64,000 nt of DNA, taken from positions 1 through 64,000 of the IMG/VR virus record IMGVR_UViG_3300010883_025067. The stretch is one strand, 5' to 3'. Positions 1 through 9,193 of the stretch are shown in pieces (within the stretch, counting starts at the first letter, position 1; each line of letters starts with the position of its first letter). The notes under the pieces were generated by a model. That model was given only the letters and a program-made list of their open reading frames with translations, searched no databases and was not told the DNA's origin. The position numbers and the translations under genes are program-made. Source of the DNA: a virus.

Positions 1-1
1 G

Positions 2-655
2 ATTAAGAGTAGCGCAGCCAAGGTTATTCAGTCCTCAGCTGCAACTGAAATTGAGACTACAGCAGGTGTGCTAACTATTGACGGTAAGACAGGAGTCAAC
101 TTACAGGTCAATGGGACACAGGTACTAGGGGTAGGAGCATCAGGTCTCTACGTATCAGGTAACGTATCCTCATTCACTGTAACAGGTGCAATTAGATCTC
201 CAGCAGCAACAGGTGTTCGATTCCCAGAAGGAATTAGTGGATCGATAACACGTCTATCCAGCGGTAAGTCATTCATCGAGGGAGGATCAAATATCTCAGT
301 AACCTCAGGTTCAAACACTGGGATTACTATAGCTGTGACGGGGATCGACGTGTCACCGACAGGAAGTAAGGCTAGAAACTTCTACGATGTCACAGGTACT
401 TACGCAAATGGATCTGAGGTCATCATACACGGTGATGGAGCTACATCCCAGACAGGCTTTAATAATCTTAAGGCTAGGCATGATTCATACGGAGCACTGG
501 ATGTCTACCTAAACGGTCAGTACATGCAATCTGGAACAAGCGCTGCAAATGGTGACTATTCAATTGGTCCTGGTTGTACAACGACAGGATCTATAAAGTT
601 CTTCTTTAATCTTGAGCAGGGAGATGTGATCGGAACATTTGAGATCAACAGATAA
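2..655 (+). CDS. Virion structural protein, C-terminal part (5' end outside window)
   Basis: The frame is open from base 2 to the stop at 655, so this is the last 217 residues of a longer gene; the GTG at 68 is probably internal. The visible part is rich in G, S, T and V, lacks Cys, and repeats short beta-strand-like stretches such as SGSNTGITIAVTG. This is typical of phage fibre or tail-surface proteins. The last hundred residues (from about SKARNFYDVTG) look like a compact beta domain. A strong terminator follows directly, so this gene closes a transcription unit. The exact role (fibre, baseplate or decoration) cannot be told from this piece. Confidence 0.7.
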   Translation: MKSSAAKVIQSSAATEIETTAGVLTIDGKTGVNLQVNGTQVLGVGASGLYVSGNVSSFTVTGAIRSPAATGVRFPEGISGSITRLSSGKSFIEGGSNISVTSGSNTGITIAVTGIDVSPTGSKARNFYDVTGTYANGSEVIIHGDGATSQTGFNNLKARHDSYGALDVYLNGQYMQSGTSAANGDYSIGPGCTTTGSIKFFFNLEQGDVIGTFEINR

Positions 656-674
656 GAAATGATACAAACTTACA

Positions 675-708
675 GGCCCTGTGTTTTAAAACACAGGGCC
701 TTTTGTTT
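675..708 (+). terminator. Intrinsic terminator
   Basis: A perfect 26-base palindrome (675-700, GGCCCTGTGTTTT and its complement) is followed by TTTTGTTT. It lies 20 bases after the virion gene stop. Confidence 0.9.
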
Positions 709-736
709 ATAGTTACTGTGTATGTGAGGTGATAGC

Positions 737-1225
737 ATGTCAGAATTTATTGTAGAATACCATATTAATGCCCTGAAAGATGTTCGGACCGGACTCGATG
801 AGAACATTCAAAAAGTTTCTAGACAGGTGCATATTGATCAGATAAAGCTAGAGGGAATAAATGTTCCTTGCTCAGCGATCCTAAAATTTATCAAAGATAT
901 CATGGTCCAGATAGACAATGCAGAGTCACTTGAGGATAAGCTCCAAACCTCAGTTTCTGCACTGATGAAACTAGAGAGCTATTCATCTGACTATATGTCA
1001 AATGAGAGGCATAACCTCTCTAAGAAAATAGGCATGATTGAAGGGTTCCAGGCATACACACAGTCAATTGATGAGAATATAGAAGAGAAAAAGGCAGAGA
1101 TTGAAAAAGATCGTCGTTTGAAAGAACGAATAGAAAATGGTGAAAATTTGGATAAACGACAAATAGGTACAAGACCAGAAAAGCTTAAAGATATAAGAAA
1201 CTTTAAAGAGCGTTCAAGTGAGTAA
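737..1225 (+). CDS. Hypothetical coiled-coil protein
   Basis: A 162-residue protein starting at ATG with GAGGTG about 7 bases upstream. It has no signal peptide or membrane segment. Charged heptad-like stretches run through residues 60-145, and the last third is very rich in K, E and R, so a helical, coiled-coil protein is likely. It is the first gene after the terminator at 675 and heads a run of three + strand genes. I do not recognise a family. Confidence 0.75.
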   Translation: MSEFIVEYHINALKDVRTGLDENIQKVSRQVHIDQIKLEGINVPCSAILKFIKDIMVQIDNAESLEDKLQTSVSALMKLESYSSDYMSNERHNLSKKIGMIEGFQAYTQSIDENIEEKKAEIEKDRRLKERIENGENLDKRQIGTRPEKLKDIRNFKERSSE

Positions 1226-1262
1226 TTTGACATATCATACATGTCAGAAATTGGGATAGATT

Positions 1263-1916
1263 GTGTCTAAAGATCACAAGATTCGTAAGCTTGTGTATCA
1301 AATCAAGTATCTAAGAGAAGAGCTTGCAGAGTGTCGGCAAATATATGAAAAGTCAAAGGTAGAGTTTTTTAATAATGCTATTGCGAAAAAAAAAGAAATG
1401 GGTGCTGACGATGACGAGATCTCTGATATATCACTAGATGCCGATGATTCAGACAATTCTAGTTCTGTAGATGAGGATCTTTCTCTTAGGGGACAAGATA
1501 ATAATGAATCTGAAGATTTTGAAATTTCTGATACAACCTCTACAAAAAATCAACCCAAGTGGGCTAAACAGCTATTTAGAGATGTTGCTGTCATAACTCA
1601 TCCTGATAAGATGCCAGATAGTCTTAGTAAAAAATTACGAGAGAAATTGGTGTCTCTTTACACGCTTGCAACTGATGCATATCAGAGTGGAAACTTTTCT
1701 GGATTAGTCGAAGCAGCATCTGAACTAGGCATTGAGATGCCGAGTGAAGGCGAAGAATTGGTGCAATATCTCAGCTATGAAATTTGTGATCTGGAAAATA
1801 AAACAGAAGAAATAAAGTCAACAATAATCTGGTTATGGTCACAGAGCAATACAGATGAAAGATCTGAAATCATGAATGCTTTCGCAGAGATGAGAGGCTG
1901 GAACGAAGACGTGTAA
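1263..1916 (+). CDS. J-domain (DnaJ-like) protein with acidic linker
   Basis: A 217-residue protein from a GTG start. Residues 1-40 are a basic helix; residues 55-95 are an acidic Asp/Ser/Glu linker; residues 98-150 resemble a J domain, with the diagnostic HPD in THPDK (His113), preceded by a helix (WAKQLFRDVAVI) and followed by a KLREKL-type helix. J domains stimulate the ATPase of DnaK-type Hsp70s. There is no zinc finger or C-terminal peptide-binding domain, so it would act as a specialised co-chaperone, perhaps for the DnaK encoded at 7250. The J-domain call rests on HPD and helix pattern only. Confidence 0.7.
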   Translation: MSKDHKIRKLVYQIKYLREELAECRQIYEKSKVEFFNNAIAKKKEMGADDDEISDISLDADDSDNSSSVDEDLSLRGQDNNESEDFEISDTTSTKNQPKWAKQLFRDVAVITHPDKMPDSLSKKLREKLVSLYTLATDAYQSGNFSGLVEAASELGIEMPSEGEELVQYLSYEICDLENKTEEIKSTIIWLWSQSNTDERSEIMNAFAEMRGWNEDV

Positions 1917-1954
1917 AGGTAATGTATACGGCTTAAGATTAAGAGTGTCGTATT

Positions 1955-2383
1955 ATGATGTGGAAGCCCCCTAGTTCGCCCTATAACCTAATTCAAGAGC
2001 AGCTTTGGCATGATCCCTGGAAGATATTCGTCGCCTGTATCTTTTGCAACCTGACAAAGCGGGTTGATGCAGAGCCGTATATATGGAAGTTCTTCAAGAT
2101 ATTTCCAACACCAGCTGCTGCTTCTACTGCTGATCCTGATGAGATCGCAGAGATGATACAGCCACTAGGATTGTCCCAGAGGCGATCTAAAGCACTCGTC
2201 AGAATGTCCAATGATTACCTACAGAAGGACTGGAGGGATAGCCCAGAGAATCTCTATGGGATCGGAAAGTATGCTTCTGATGCTTATCGAATCTTCTGCT
2301 TGGGTGATTGGAGAGATGTAACACCAAAAGATGGTGCATTAGTCAATTATCACAAATATTTGCAATCTTTGAATACATTATAG
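1955..2383 (+). CDS. MBD4-like HhH-GPD DNA glycosylase
   Basis: A 142-residue protein that matches the catalytic domain of vertebrate MBD4 almost end to end as I recall it: KPPSSPYNLIQE, HDPWKIF, PLGLSQRRSKALV, GIGKYASDAYRIFC, then TPKDGALVNYHKYL. GIGKYASDA is the helix-hairpin-helix. Asp126 in PKDGAL lies where MBD4 has its catalytic Asp. MBD4 removes T, U or 5-hydroxymethyluracil from mispairs with G. No methyl-CpG domain or Fe-S cysteines are present. It converges with the phosphoesterase on the other strand (6-base overlap). The substrate in the phage is unknown. Confidence 0.85.
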   Translation: MMWKPPSSPYNLIQEQLWHDPWKIFVACIFCNLTKRVDAEPYIWKFFKIFPTPAAASTADPDEIAEMIQPLGLSQRRSKALVRMSNDYLQKDWRDSPENLYGIGKYASDAYRIFCLGDWRDVTPKDGALVNYHKYLQSLNTL

Positions 2384-3037
2384 CTCAAATTTTTTCAATC
2401 TAGCAACACCATCAGTCACAGTTACATAAGTTTGATGTGTCACCCAATCTCCAGCGTTGATGTAGGTTTTTATGTGTTGATCTTCGTCTATCCAGACAAG
2501 CGCTTCAGGATTGTGTGTGTGACCCATAATGAAGACATCAACATCCTCGTTGTGTCGAAGAATGTGAATTACTCTTCTTAGTTTATGCTTTTTTATCTGT
2601 CTCTTTGTCCACCAAGTCGTAATGTCAAAGACAAGGGCTATCTCTAGAATATTTTGAATAACAGAGAGAAGCTTTATTAGAATTCTATTATGTATGACAC
2701 CTCTGTCATATTCATCACCGTGTTCGATTCTAAATTTTCTTCCTGACTCAAAGAATTCGTACCGCTTTACGAAATTAATTCCGAAAAAATTTTTCCCAAC
2801 TAAGCTGACAAGACTCTCATCATGATTTCCAACAATGTAGATGACATCTTTCTCGCAGCTAATCACATCAAAGATCTCCATACATCTTTCTGTAAACACA
2901 GGAATCTTGATAAAGTCAATAATATCACCTGCAAGAATAAGCTGATCATACTCTTCATATTTCAAAAATCTAAGCAATTCCTCTGACTTATAGAATTTGC
3001 TACCAATATGTGTGTCTGAAATGATGATTCTTTTCAT
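2378..3037 (-). CDS. Calcineurin-like metallophosphoesterase
   Basis: A 219-residue protein with all metal-binding motifs of the family: SDTH near the N-terminus, AGDIID around residue 37, GNHDE around residue 70, an EHGDEYD segment, and GHTHNPE near residue 172. The arrangement is closest to LpxH (UDP-2,3-diacylglucosamine hydrolase)-type enzymes, but the substrate is not predictable. It is one of few minus-strand genes. The 104-base gap to the next + gene holds a divergent promoter region with AT-rich -10-like sequences on both strands. Confidence 0.88.
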   Translation of the reverse strand: MKRIIISDTHIGSKFYKSEELLRFLKYEEYDQLILAGDIIDFIKIPVFTERCMEIFDVISCEKDVIYIVGNHDESLVSLVGKNFFGINFVKRYEFFESGRKFRIEHGDEYDRGVIHNRILIKLLSVIQNILEIALVFDITTWWTKRQIKKHKLRRVIHILRHNEDVDVFIMGHTHNPEALVWIDEDQHIKTYINAGDWVTHQTYVTVTDGVARLKKFEL

Positions 3038-3141
3038 GTGAACAAGCTATCATTAAATGATATTATAACTTTAACTATTAAGGTGTACCGAGTCAAAAGA
3101 CCAGTAAATTAAAGAAATTAATAACAGACGTAGGAGATAAA

Positions 3142-3390
3142 ATGTCTGAATTTAAACTAGCAGATGAAGTAATTGGGCAGGTAGGAAAGTTGGTCCAACT
3201 AGCGATGATTACAGGAACAGATGTAATTGATCATCTTAGAATGATCAGAGTTACAAGCTCAGAGACAGATAGTAGCGTAATGGTGCTGACACCAGAATAT
3301 CGTGAGATCTCTGAGAACCAGGTGACACAGCTATTAGAAGAGGCCTCACAGATTCAGGATGCAGAGGAAGATGAAAGACAGACTGATTAG
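3142..3390 (+). CDS. Hypothetical protein
   Basis: An 82-residue acidic protein with GGAGAT 7 bases before the ATG. It has no recognised domain; the C-terminus is a Glu/Asp tail. It is transcribed with the dUTPase-like gene that starts one base after its stop. Confidence 0.7.
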   Translation: MSEFKLADEVIGQVGKLVQLAMITGTDVIDHLRMIRVTSSETDSSVMVLTPEYREISENQVTQLLEEASQIQDAEEDERQTD

Positions 3391-3391
3391 C

Positions 3392-3745
3392 ATGTTTGAT
3401 CTTCGAAAGTCATTCATGCAGGAATTGAGAAAAAGCTTTCCAGAGGCATATCCGGAACTGCCAATTGACCTGAAGAAAAAAGAAAATCAGCAACTTTGTC
3501 GAGACATGGCATTGCGAGGTGTTGAGGAAATGTTCGAAGCATTGCAGCACTTAAAAAACTGGAAACCTCATCGTGTTACAAATATTGAAGAATTTGATGA
3601 TAGAGAGTTTTTGGAAGAGATAGTGGATGCCTTCAATTATTTTTTCTCCTTAGTGATCCTTGCAGGTTATGATGCAGATGATCTATACAGATCGTATGTT
3701 GAAAAAGATAAAATCATCCATGACAGATTGAAAAACGGGTATTAG
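3392..3745 (+). CDS. dUTPase/MazG-like all-alpha NTP pyrophosphatase
   Basis: I place the start at the ATG at 3392, directly after the upstream stop, giving 117 residues; a longer in-frame start at 3359 would overlap. The helical layout fits the dimeric dUTPase/MazG superfamily: GVEEMFEAL (metal-binding Glu pair), then EEIVDAFNYFFSL (second acidic motif), AGYDADDLYRSYVEKDKI and DRLKNGY. Such enzymes hydrolyse dUTP or dCTP to the monophosphate, keeping uracil out of DNA and feeding dUMP to thymidylate synthesis. The neighbours (ThyX-like, HAD) support this. Confidence 0.75.
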   Translation: MFDLRKSFMQELRKSFPEAYPELPIDLKKKENQQLCRDMALRGVEEMFEALQHLKNWKPHRVTNIEEFDDREFLEEIVDAFNYFFSLVILAGYDADDLYRSYVEKDKIIHDRLKNGY

Positions 3746-3746
3746 A

Positions 3747-4688
3747 TTGCCAACTATCGATGATCTTTTTAATAGACAGAAAGTTTTTAATGATTTGTTC
3801 TATAATTCTGATACAATGTCAGATAAGCAAAAAGAAGAAATTACTAAATCTCTCTCGCTAGCTTTGCATGCAGAAGTTTCTTCATTGGTGTCTGGATTGA
3901 ATTACAGGGACCACACTAATGAGATAGTGCCTGTCAACAAGACAAAAATTCTGTATGAGTCTGTTGATGTATTTCGGTATGTTTTAGCAATTCTAAATTT
4001 ATGGAAAATCTCAAGCGATCAATTTGTTTCTGCTTTTCATGACAAAGATCTTTTTCTTCATACACGCCACCAGTCCTCACAGAGTCAGTGGTCTGGGCAA
4101 AATGTTATAATTTTTGATCTCGATGACGTCATTATTGAGTTTAGGACCGGATTCATAGAGTGGCTAGAGAGAACACACAATCTTAAAATTGATAGAAATT
4201 CCTCTGAATACTATACAACAGCAGAGGTCAAGGCAGCTGGCTTGAATCCCGAGCAGGTCTTTTTTGACTTTATCAGGGAAAGAGAGCTTCGCAGCTTGGC
4301 ACCAAACAGTGATATGATTTCTGTTATAAACCAGCTCCGAGATGCGGGATACTGGATTCATATCTTAACTGCAAGACCCAGAGAAAATTTGCTTTGTTGT
4401 TATGATACTTTTCACTGGATAGATGAATCTGGGCTGCAATATGATAGAATCAGCTTTAGCTCCGAAAAATACAGATGGATTACACAGTCAGATTATTTTG
4501 ATTCTGGAAAGGTCGTTTGTGCAGTTGATGATTCAGCAAAGCATGCAGCAGAGTATGCAAAGCATGGTATTCATGTTTATGTGCCAAGAGCATCATACAA
4601 CACAGAATTAGAAGGTCGTGAGAACATATCGATGTATGATAGTTCAAAAGACTTTTTACGATGTTTTCTAGATAAACATTCTCTATAA
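3747..4688 (+). CDS. Fusion of MazG-like helical domain and HAD nucleotidase-like domain
   Basis: A 313-residue protein from a TTG start. Residues 1-110 are helical and resemble the preceding dUTPase-like protein (EVSSLVSGLNYRDH, ILYESVDVFRYVLAIL), but the acidic motifs are weaker, so catalysis is doubtful. Residues 123-300 are a HAD domain: FDLDDVI (nucleophile Asp), LTARPRE (motif II Thr), a Lys in the SSEKYRW region and VDDSAKHA (motif IV acids). The pattern is close to 5'(3')-deoxyribonucleotidases. Together these suggest a dNTP-cleaving and dNMP-dephosphorylating or regulatory pair. Confidence 0.75.
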   Translation: MPTIDDLFNRQKVFNDLFYNSDTMSDKQKEEITKSLSLALHAEVSSLVSGLNYRDHTNEIVPVNKTKILYESVDVFRYVLAILNLWKISSDQFVSAFHDKDLFLHTRHQSSQSQWSGQNVIIFDLDDVIIEFRTGFIEWLERTHNLKIDRNSSEYYTTAEVKAAGLNPEQVFFDFIRERELRSLAPNSDMISVINQLRDAGYWIHILTARPRENLLCCYDTFHWIDESGLQYDRISFSSEKYRWITQSDYFDSGKVVCAVDDSAKHAAEYAKHGIHVYVPRASYNTELEGRENISMYDSSKDFLRCFLDKHSL

Positions 4689-4718
4689 TGATATACAATT
4701 ACTACAAAGGATTTGCAA

Positions 4719-5699
4719 ATGCCACAGAATAAAAATCTTGAACCTGTAACGCTTCCAATGACACTTCGATTTGATGAAGATCCGAGCACACAATTTTTAA
4801 ATGATCTTGATGCTCTAGATATCGAGCTAGTGGATCACCCGACATCACAGCAAATGAGAGATGTTGCGTGGCGATATGTGAAAGCGACGTGGGCAGATGA
4901 ACCCAGTTACACAAATCCGAAAGGAGTTTCACAATCAGAGCTAAGTGAAAATCTTGAAGATGTTCTTTGCTTTAGAGCATTACCCACTCCTATGGAAATT
5001 TTTAGCTTCACTTTTAAGTTTGCTGGCATTGATTTTCAAACTGTAACTCATCTGATTCGTCATCGAGCCGGATCCTTTGCTGCACAGTGTACGGGTGATA
5101 GATTCTTGCACAACGAACCGTGTCTCGTTCCTTCTGCAGTTGAAAATAGTCCTGAGCTTTATCGTCGGTGGAAACGGCACGTCGACGACTCGAAACAGCT
5201 TTATGCCGACATGGTCGATACTCGCCAGATTTCCATGATGGATGCGCGAACAATTTTACCAAAATGTTTATCAACATTCTATTACGGAAGGTTTAATCTA
5301 AAGGACATAATCGGTCTCGTCAAACAGCGTGCAGATAAGCAAATTCAGCCTGTAGTTGACAATTTAATTGCAGCGAAGATGGCCCTTGAAATAATCAAGG
5401 TTCTTCCTGAAGCTAGTGCTGTAATTGGCACAAAGACTTTGACAGCTCCTGCATGGCACTACGTTAGAAATCTTAGGTCTGGAACAGGCACAAATCTATA
5501 TTGGCCTGATTCTGATAGTGATGAACACATAGAATATCATCCAAACGATACAATCTATCAAGCTCATCGATATGATTTAAACGGAACCCATCCACCGATT
5601 GAGGAAGCCAGCGGAAACACAAAGTTTCGCCAGATTTGGAATGAATTAATGGGAGAAATTACTGATCTTGAAACAGCTTACAAGAATACAAAGGAATAA
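4719..5699 (+). CDS. thyX: Divergent ThyX-family flavin-dependent thymidylate synthase
   Basis: ATG at 4719 with AAAGG 8 bases upstream is preferred to the TTG at 4713; 326 residues. The ThyX core is clear: FKFAGIDFQTVTHLIRHR, then a long helical domain with PKCLSTFYYGRFNL and KQRADKQIQPVVDNL. ThyX methylates dUMP with methylene-tetrahydrofolate and FAD. The signature RHRx7S is changed: RHR114-116 is followed by AGSFAAQ and Cys124 where the canonical Ser sits, and the next Arg is displaced by two residues. Extra N- and C-terminal sequence is present. It may be a true synthase or make another 5-substituted dUMP. Confidence 0.82.
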   Translation: MPQNKNLEPVTLPMTLRFDEDPSTQFLNDLDALDIELVDHPTSQQMRDVAWRYVKATWADEPSYTNPKGVSQSELSENLEDVLCFRALPTPMEIFSFTFKFAGIDFQTVTHLIRHRAGSFAAQCTGDRFLHNEPCLVPSAVENSPELYRRWKRHVDDSKQLYADMVDTRQISMMDARTILPKCLSTFYYGRFNLKDIIGLVKQRADKQIQPVVDNLIAAKMALEIIKVLPEASAVIGTKTLTAPAWHYVRNLRSGTGTNLYWPDSDSDEHIEYHPNDTIYQAHRYDLNGTHPPIEEASGNTKFRQIWNELMGEITDLETAYKNTKE

Positions 5700-5701
5700 A
5701 A

Positions 5702-6142
5702 ATGAAAGCATATATTGCAAGTTCTTGGTTCACACCTTCAGCTTTTGAGGAGGTTGAAACCATCAAGGAGTTATTGATAAAAAATGGTTACGATTATTTT
5801 TCACCAAAAGATTTTTTCATCTGTCCTCCAACCGCTGATTTGCAAACACAAAAGGATACATTTGAGGGTAATGTAGAGCACATTATTGGAAATGACTTTG
5901 TGATTTGTAATACACGTGATAAGGATATGGGAAGTATCTTTGAAGCAGGCGTTGCACATCACTCAGATACACCTATTATTTATTTTTGCGCAGGTTTACC
6001 ACAAGGTGCAACTTTTAACCTGATGCTTGCACAGTCTGGTGTGAAGGTTTGTACGTCATTTCAGGATCTCGATGACTATCTTTCGAGGTGCAAGGATAGT
6101 GATGAGCTTCTATTCGAGCCGTACTACGGATCAATAGAGTAG
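5702..6142 (+). CDS. Nucleoside 2-deoxyribosyltransferase-like protein
   Basis: A 146-residue protein with AAAGGA before the ATG. It has the family's N-terminal strand (KAYIASSW), an internal [15 protein letters not shown] and the signature [18 protein letters not shown], in which the Glu is the likely nucleophile. Members transfer deoxyribose between bases or hydrolyse nucleoside monophosphates. Its position directly after thyX-like suggests handling of dNMPs, either salvage or removal of an unmodified nucleotide. Confidence 0.75.
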   Translation: MKAYIASSWFTPSAFEEVETIKELLIKNGYDYFSPKDFFICPPTADLQTQKDTFEGNVEHIIGNDFVICNTRDKDMGSIFEAGVAHHSDTPIIYFCAGLPQGATFNLMLAQSGVKVCTSFQDLDDYLSRCKDSDELLFEPYYGSIE

Positions 6143-6152
6143 GGGTAGAGTT

Positions 6153-7187
6153 TTGTCTGATTGTTACAGTGTGTTAGGTGTTGGCAAGAGTGCAACACAG
6201 GATGAGATCAAAAAAGCTTATAGGGAATTAGCTTTAAAGTATCATCCTGATAGAAATTCAGATAATTCAGATTCAGAAGTAAAGTTCAAAGAAGTGTCTG
6301 AGGCGTACGAGACGCTATCTGATCCTGAGAAAAGAAAGCAATATGATCTGGGAGGCACTCAAATGTTTTCAACATTTTCAGGTGATCCTTCTGAAATATT
6401 TGAAAGTTTTTTTAAAGATTTTGGATTTGAGACATTCTTTAGAGGTCATAGACAACCAGATATCGGACCTCAAATAGGTGAGGATGTCGAAATATTAGTA
6501 AACATTTCTTTGGAATCAGCATTTTCGGGCACTGAAAAGCAAATAACCTATAATAGTCTGATCATATGTGAACAGTGCACCGGAAAAGGTGTTCAAAATA
6601 CGTCTGATGTTCAAGATTGTCCACATTGTGATGGCTCTGGCAAGATTCATCAGAAAGCTGCATTCTTAAATATATCAATGACATGCGCACACTGCCAGGG
6701 ATCTGGTAGTCGCATTAAGAATCCGTGCGGTGTATGTCATGGGCTGGGAAGAGTGCAAGAGTTACGGGTGATAAAGATTCCAATTCCTATAGGAATTATG
6801 AGTGGAGAGAGAATAAGGATTCAGAATCTTGGTAATCATCACCCAGTATCGAATAATCCCGGTGATCTGTATGTCAGGGTTGATGTTATTCCTCATAACA
6901 AGTTTGAGAGAGAGATGAATGACATACACAGCCGTAAGTTTATATCATACCCAACTGCTGTTTTAGGAGGGACTGTTAGTGTTGAGACACTAGCAGGTGA
7001 TGTTTCTCTTAATGTGCCCGCCGGCACACAACATGGCACAGTATTTAAGTTATCCGGGAAAGGAATGAAGAGAGAGGGAGTCATGGGTAACCAAATGGTT
7101 CACCTCTGCATAGAAGTACCTGTCGAGGTAACTGAGAAGGAGAGAGACCTGATTTTGAATTTGAAAAAAATTCAAAAAGAACAATAA
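6153..7187 (+). CDS. dnaJ: Chaperone DnaJ
   Basis: A 344-residue full-length type A DnaJ from a TTG start with AGGGGTAG before it. In order: J domain (1-68) with HPD in KYHPDRN; a short Phe/Gly linker; a zinc-binding domain with four CxxCxGxG repeats ([32 protein letters not shown], residues 136-200); and the C-terminal substrate-binding domains. It delivers clients to DnaK. The Gly/Phe region is shorter than in E. coli DnaJ (376 residues). dnaK follows after 62 bases. No grpE is seen in the window. Confidence 0.95.
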   Translation: MSDCYSVLGVGKSATQDEIKKAYRELALKYHPDRNSDNSDSEVKFKEVSEAYETLSDPEKRKQYDLGGTQMFSTFSGDPSEIFESFFKDFGFETFFRGHRQPDIGPQIGEDVEILVNISLESAFSGTEKQITYNSLIICEQCTGKGVQNTSDVQDCPHCDGSGKIHQKAAFLNISMTCAHCQGSGSRIKNPCGVCHGLGRVQELRVIKIPIPIGIMSGERIRIQNLGNHHPVSNNPGDLYVRVDVIPHNKFEREMNDIHSRKFISYPTAVLGGTVSVETLAGDVSLNVPAGTQHGTVFKLSGKGMKREGVMGNQMVHLCIEVPVEVTEKERDLILNLKKIQKEQ

Positions 7188-7249
7188 AAGGGTTTTCTTT
7201 CTAAATTTGGTGTCTACATTTATATGGTCGTCATAAGGAGACGTGAATA

Positions 7250-9127
7250 ATGAATAAAGTAATTGGAATTGATCTTGGCACAACAAACTCTTGTGTCGCG
7301 CTGATGGAGGGCGATTCGCCCAAAGTTTTAACAAATGCAGAGGGAAGTAGAACAACACCTTCAATTGTTGCATACACACAAGATGGTGAAAGAATTGTCG
7401 GCGAGGCAGCTCGCCGCCAGGCCATCACAAATCCTGAAAGGACAGTCTACTCTGTGAAGAGATTTATGGGAATGAAGACAGCTGACGTCAAAAAAGAGAT
7501 TGACAGAGTTCCTTACACAGTTGTGAAAGGAAAGTCAGGAATCTGCAAAATAAAAATTAACAATAAGTCTCACACACCACAGGAAATTAGTGCACAAATT
7601 TTAGCCAAGCTTAAAAAGTCAGCTGAGGTCTACTTGGGACATGAGGTAAAAGAAGCTGTAGTTACAGTTCCTGCGTATTTCAATGATGCACAACGCCAAG
7701 CAACAAAGGATGCAGGGAAGATTGCAGGGCTCGAAGTTAAGAGAATTATTAATGAACCTACAGCGGCTGCACTCGCGTATGGGCTTGACAAGAAGCAAGA
7801 GCAGAAGGTTGCTGTTTTTGACTTGGGCGGCGGTACTTTTGATATATCAATCCTTGATATAGCAGAAGGTGTTGTTGAAGTGTTAAGCACTAATGGTGAT
7901 ACACATCTTGGAGGTGATGATTTTGATCAAGTTGTTATTGACTGGTTAGTTGCCAAATTTAAAGATGACAGTGGTGTCGATATAGCTGGTGATAAAATGG
8001 TTATACAGAGACTTCGTGATGCAGCTGAAAAGGCAAAAATTGAGCTTTCAAGCACACAAAAAACTGATATAAATCTTCCGTTTTTGACTGCAGATTCAAC
8101 AGGACCAAAACACTTACAGGTGACATTGCTTCGCTCCACATTTGAACAGATGATTGATAAGACCGTGAAGCGAACAATGGTCCCAGTTAAAAATGCGCTA
8201 AAGGATGCAGGCCTGGCAGCAAGTGACATCGACGAGATACTCTTGGTGGGCGGTTCAACGAGAACACCCATGGTTAGACAGACCGTAGAGAAGTTTTTTG
8301 GAAAATCTGCAAATAGTTCAGTTAACCCTGATGAAGTGGTTGCACTAGGCGCTGCTGTCCAGGGTGGTGTATTTAGTGGAGATGTCACAGATGTGCTTCT
8401 GCTAGATGTTACACCACTTTCTTTAGGAATAGAAACTTTAGGTGGAGTGATGACTCATTTGATTGAGAGAAATACAACAATTCCGTGTTCTAAGAGTGAA
8501 ACATTCAGCACAGCTGCAGATGGTCAAAGCTCTGTTGATATTCATGTTCTGCAAGGAGAGAGACAGTTTGCAAAGGACAATAAGCCGCTTGGAAATTTTA
8601 GGCTTGATGGGCTACCTCCAGCACCAAGGGGAATACCACAGATTGAGGTAACTTTTGATATTGATGCAAATGGAATCGTTAGTGTGTCTGCAAAGGACAC
8701 AGCTACGAACAAGGCACAGTCAATTAGAATTGAGGATAGTGCCTCTCTATCTGATGAGGATATTAAGGAGATCATAAAAGATGCATCTTCTTACGAGGAG
8801 GATGATAAGAAGCGCCTCACAGAGATACAGGATAGGAATAAGCTAGAAACACTGTCCTATCAGGCAGCAAATTTTCTTCGAGAGCACGAGATCACAGACA
8901 TGACAAAAGAAGAGCTAGAGAGTGCTCTCAATAATGGAAGATCAGCTCTTGAGGGTGATGAACACCAAGCAGTTTCTGATGCGCTGATAGAGCTTGAGGC
9001 TAGCTTGATGATAGCTGGAAAGGAAATTTATGATACTGCAAACAACACACAGGAGGTCGACCAAGAAACTGACTTCACCGCAGATACAGTTGAAGCAGAA
9101 CACGCAGAAGATCACAGTAGCGTGTAA
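7250..9127 (+). CDS. dnaK: Chaperone DnaK (Hsp70)
   Basis: A 625-residue protein, close to the usual 638, with AAGGAGA before the ATG. The ATPase domain starts [10 protein letters not shown] and has FDLGGGTFD and the LVGGSTRTP motif. The interdomain linker is [14 protein letters not shown], which is very well conserved. The substrate-binding beta domain and helical lid follow. The end is acidic and lacks the EEVKD-type tail. It would fold phage proteins or remodel complexes with the adjacent DnaJ. Confidence 0.97.
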   Translation: MNKVIGIDLGTTNSCVALMEGDSPKVLTNAEGSRTTPSIVAYTQDGERIVGEAARRQAITNPERTVYSVKRFMGMKTADVKKEIDRVPYTVVKGKSGICKIKINNKSHTPQEISAQILAKLKKSAEVYLGHEVKEAVVTVPAYFNDAQRQATKDAGKIAGLEVKRIINEPTAAALAYGLDKKQEQKVAVFDLGGGTFDISILDIAEGVVEVLSTNGDTHLGGDDFDQVVIDWLVAKFKDDSGVDIAGDKMVIQRLRDAAEKAKIELSSTQKTDINLPFLTADSTGPKHLQVTLLRSTFEQMIDKTVKRTMVPVKNALKDAGLAASDIDEILLVGGSTRTPMVRQTVEKFFGKSANSSVNPDEVVALGAAVQGGVFSGDVTDVLLLDVTPLSLGIETLGGVMTHLIERNTTIPCSKSETFSTAADGQSSVDIHVLQGERQFAKDNKPLGNFRLDGLPPAPRGIPQIEVTFDIDANGIVSVSAKDTATNKAQSIRIEDSASLSDEDIKEIIKDASSYEEDDKKRLTEIQDRNKLETLSYQAANFLREHEITDMTKEELESALNNGRSALEGDEHQAVSDALIELEASLMIAGKEIYDTANNTQEVDQETDFTADTVEAEHAEDHSSV

Positions 9128-9193
9128 ATTTCCCGCAACAGATATAGAATGATTATGAAGGGAGTAATGTTTATGCTCCTGCTTGGAAGGTAA

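Noticed and set aside
7153-7200. Terminator at the end of dnaJ
   Set aside because: An AT-only inverted repeat lies inside the coding sequence with no proper T-run; dnaK expression likely continues from it.
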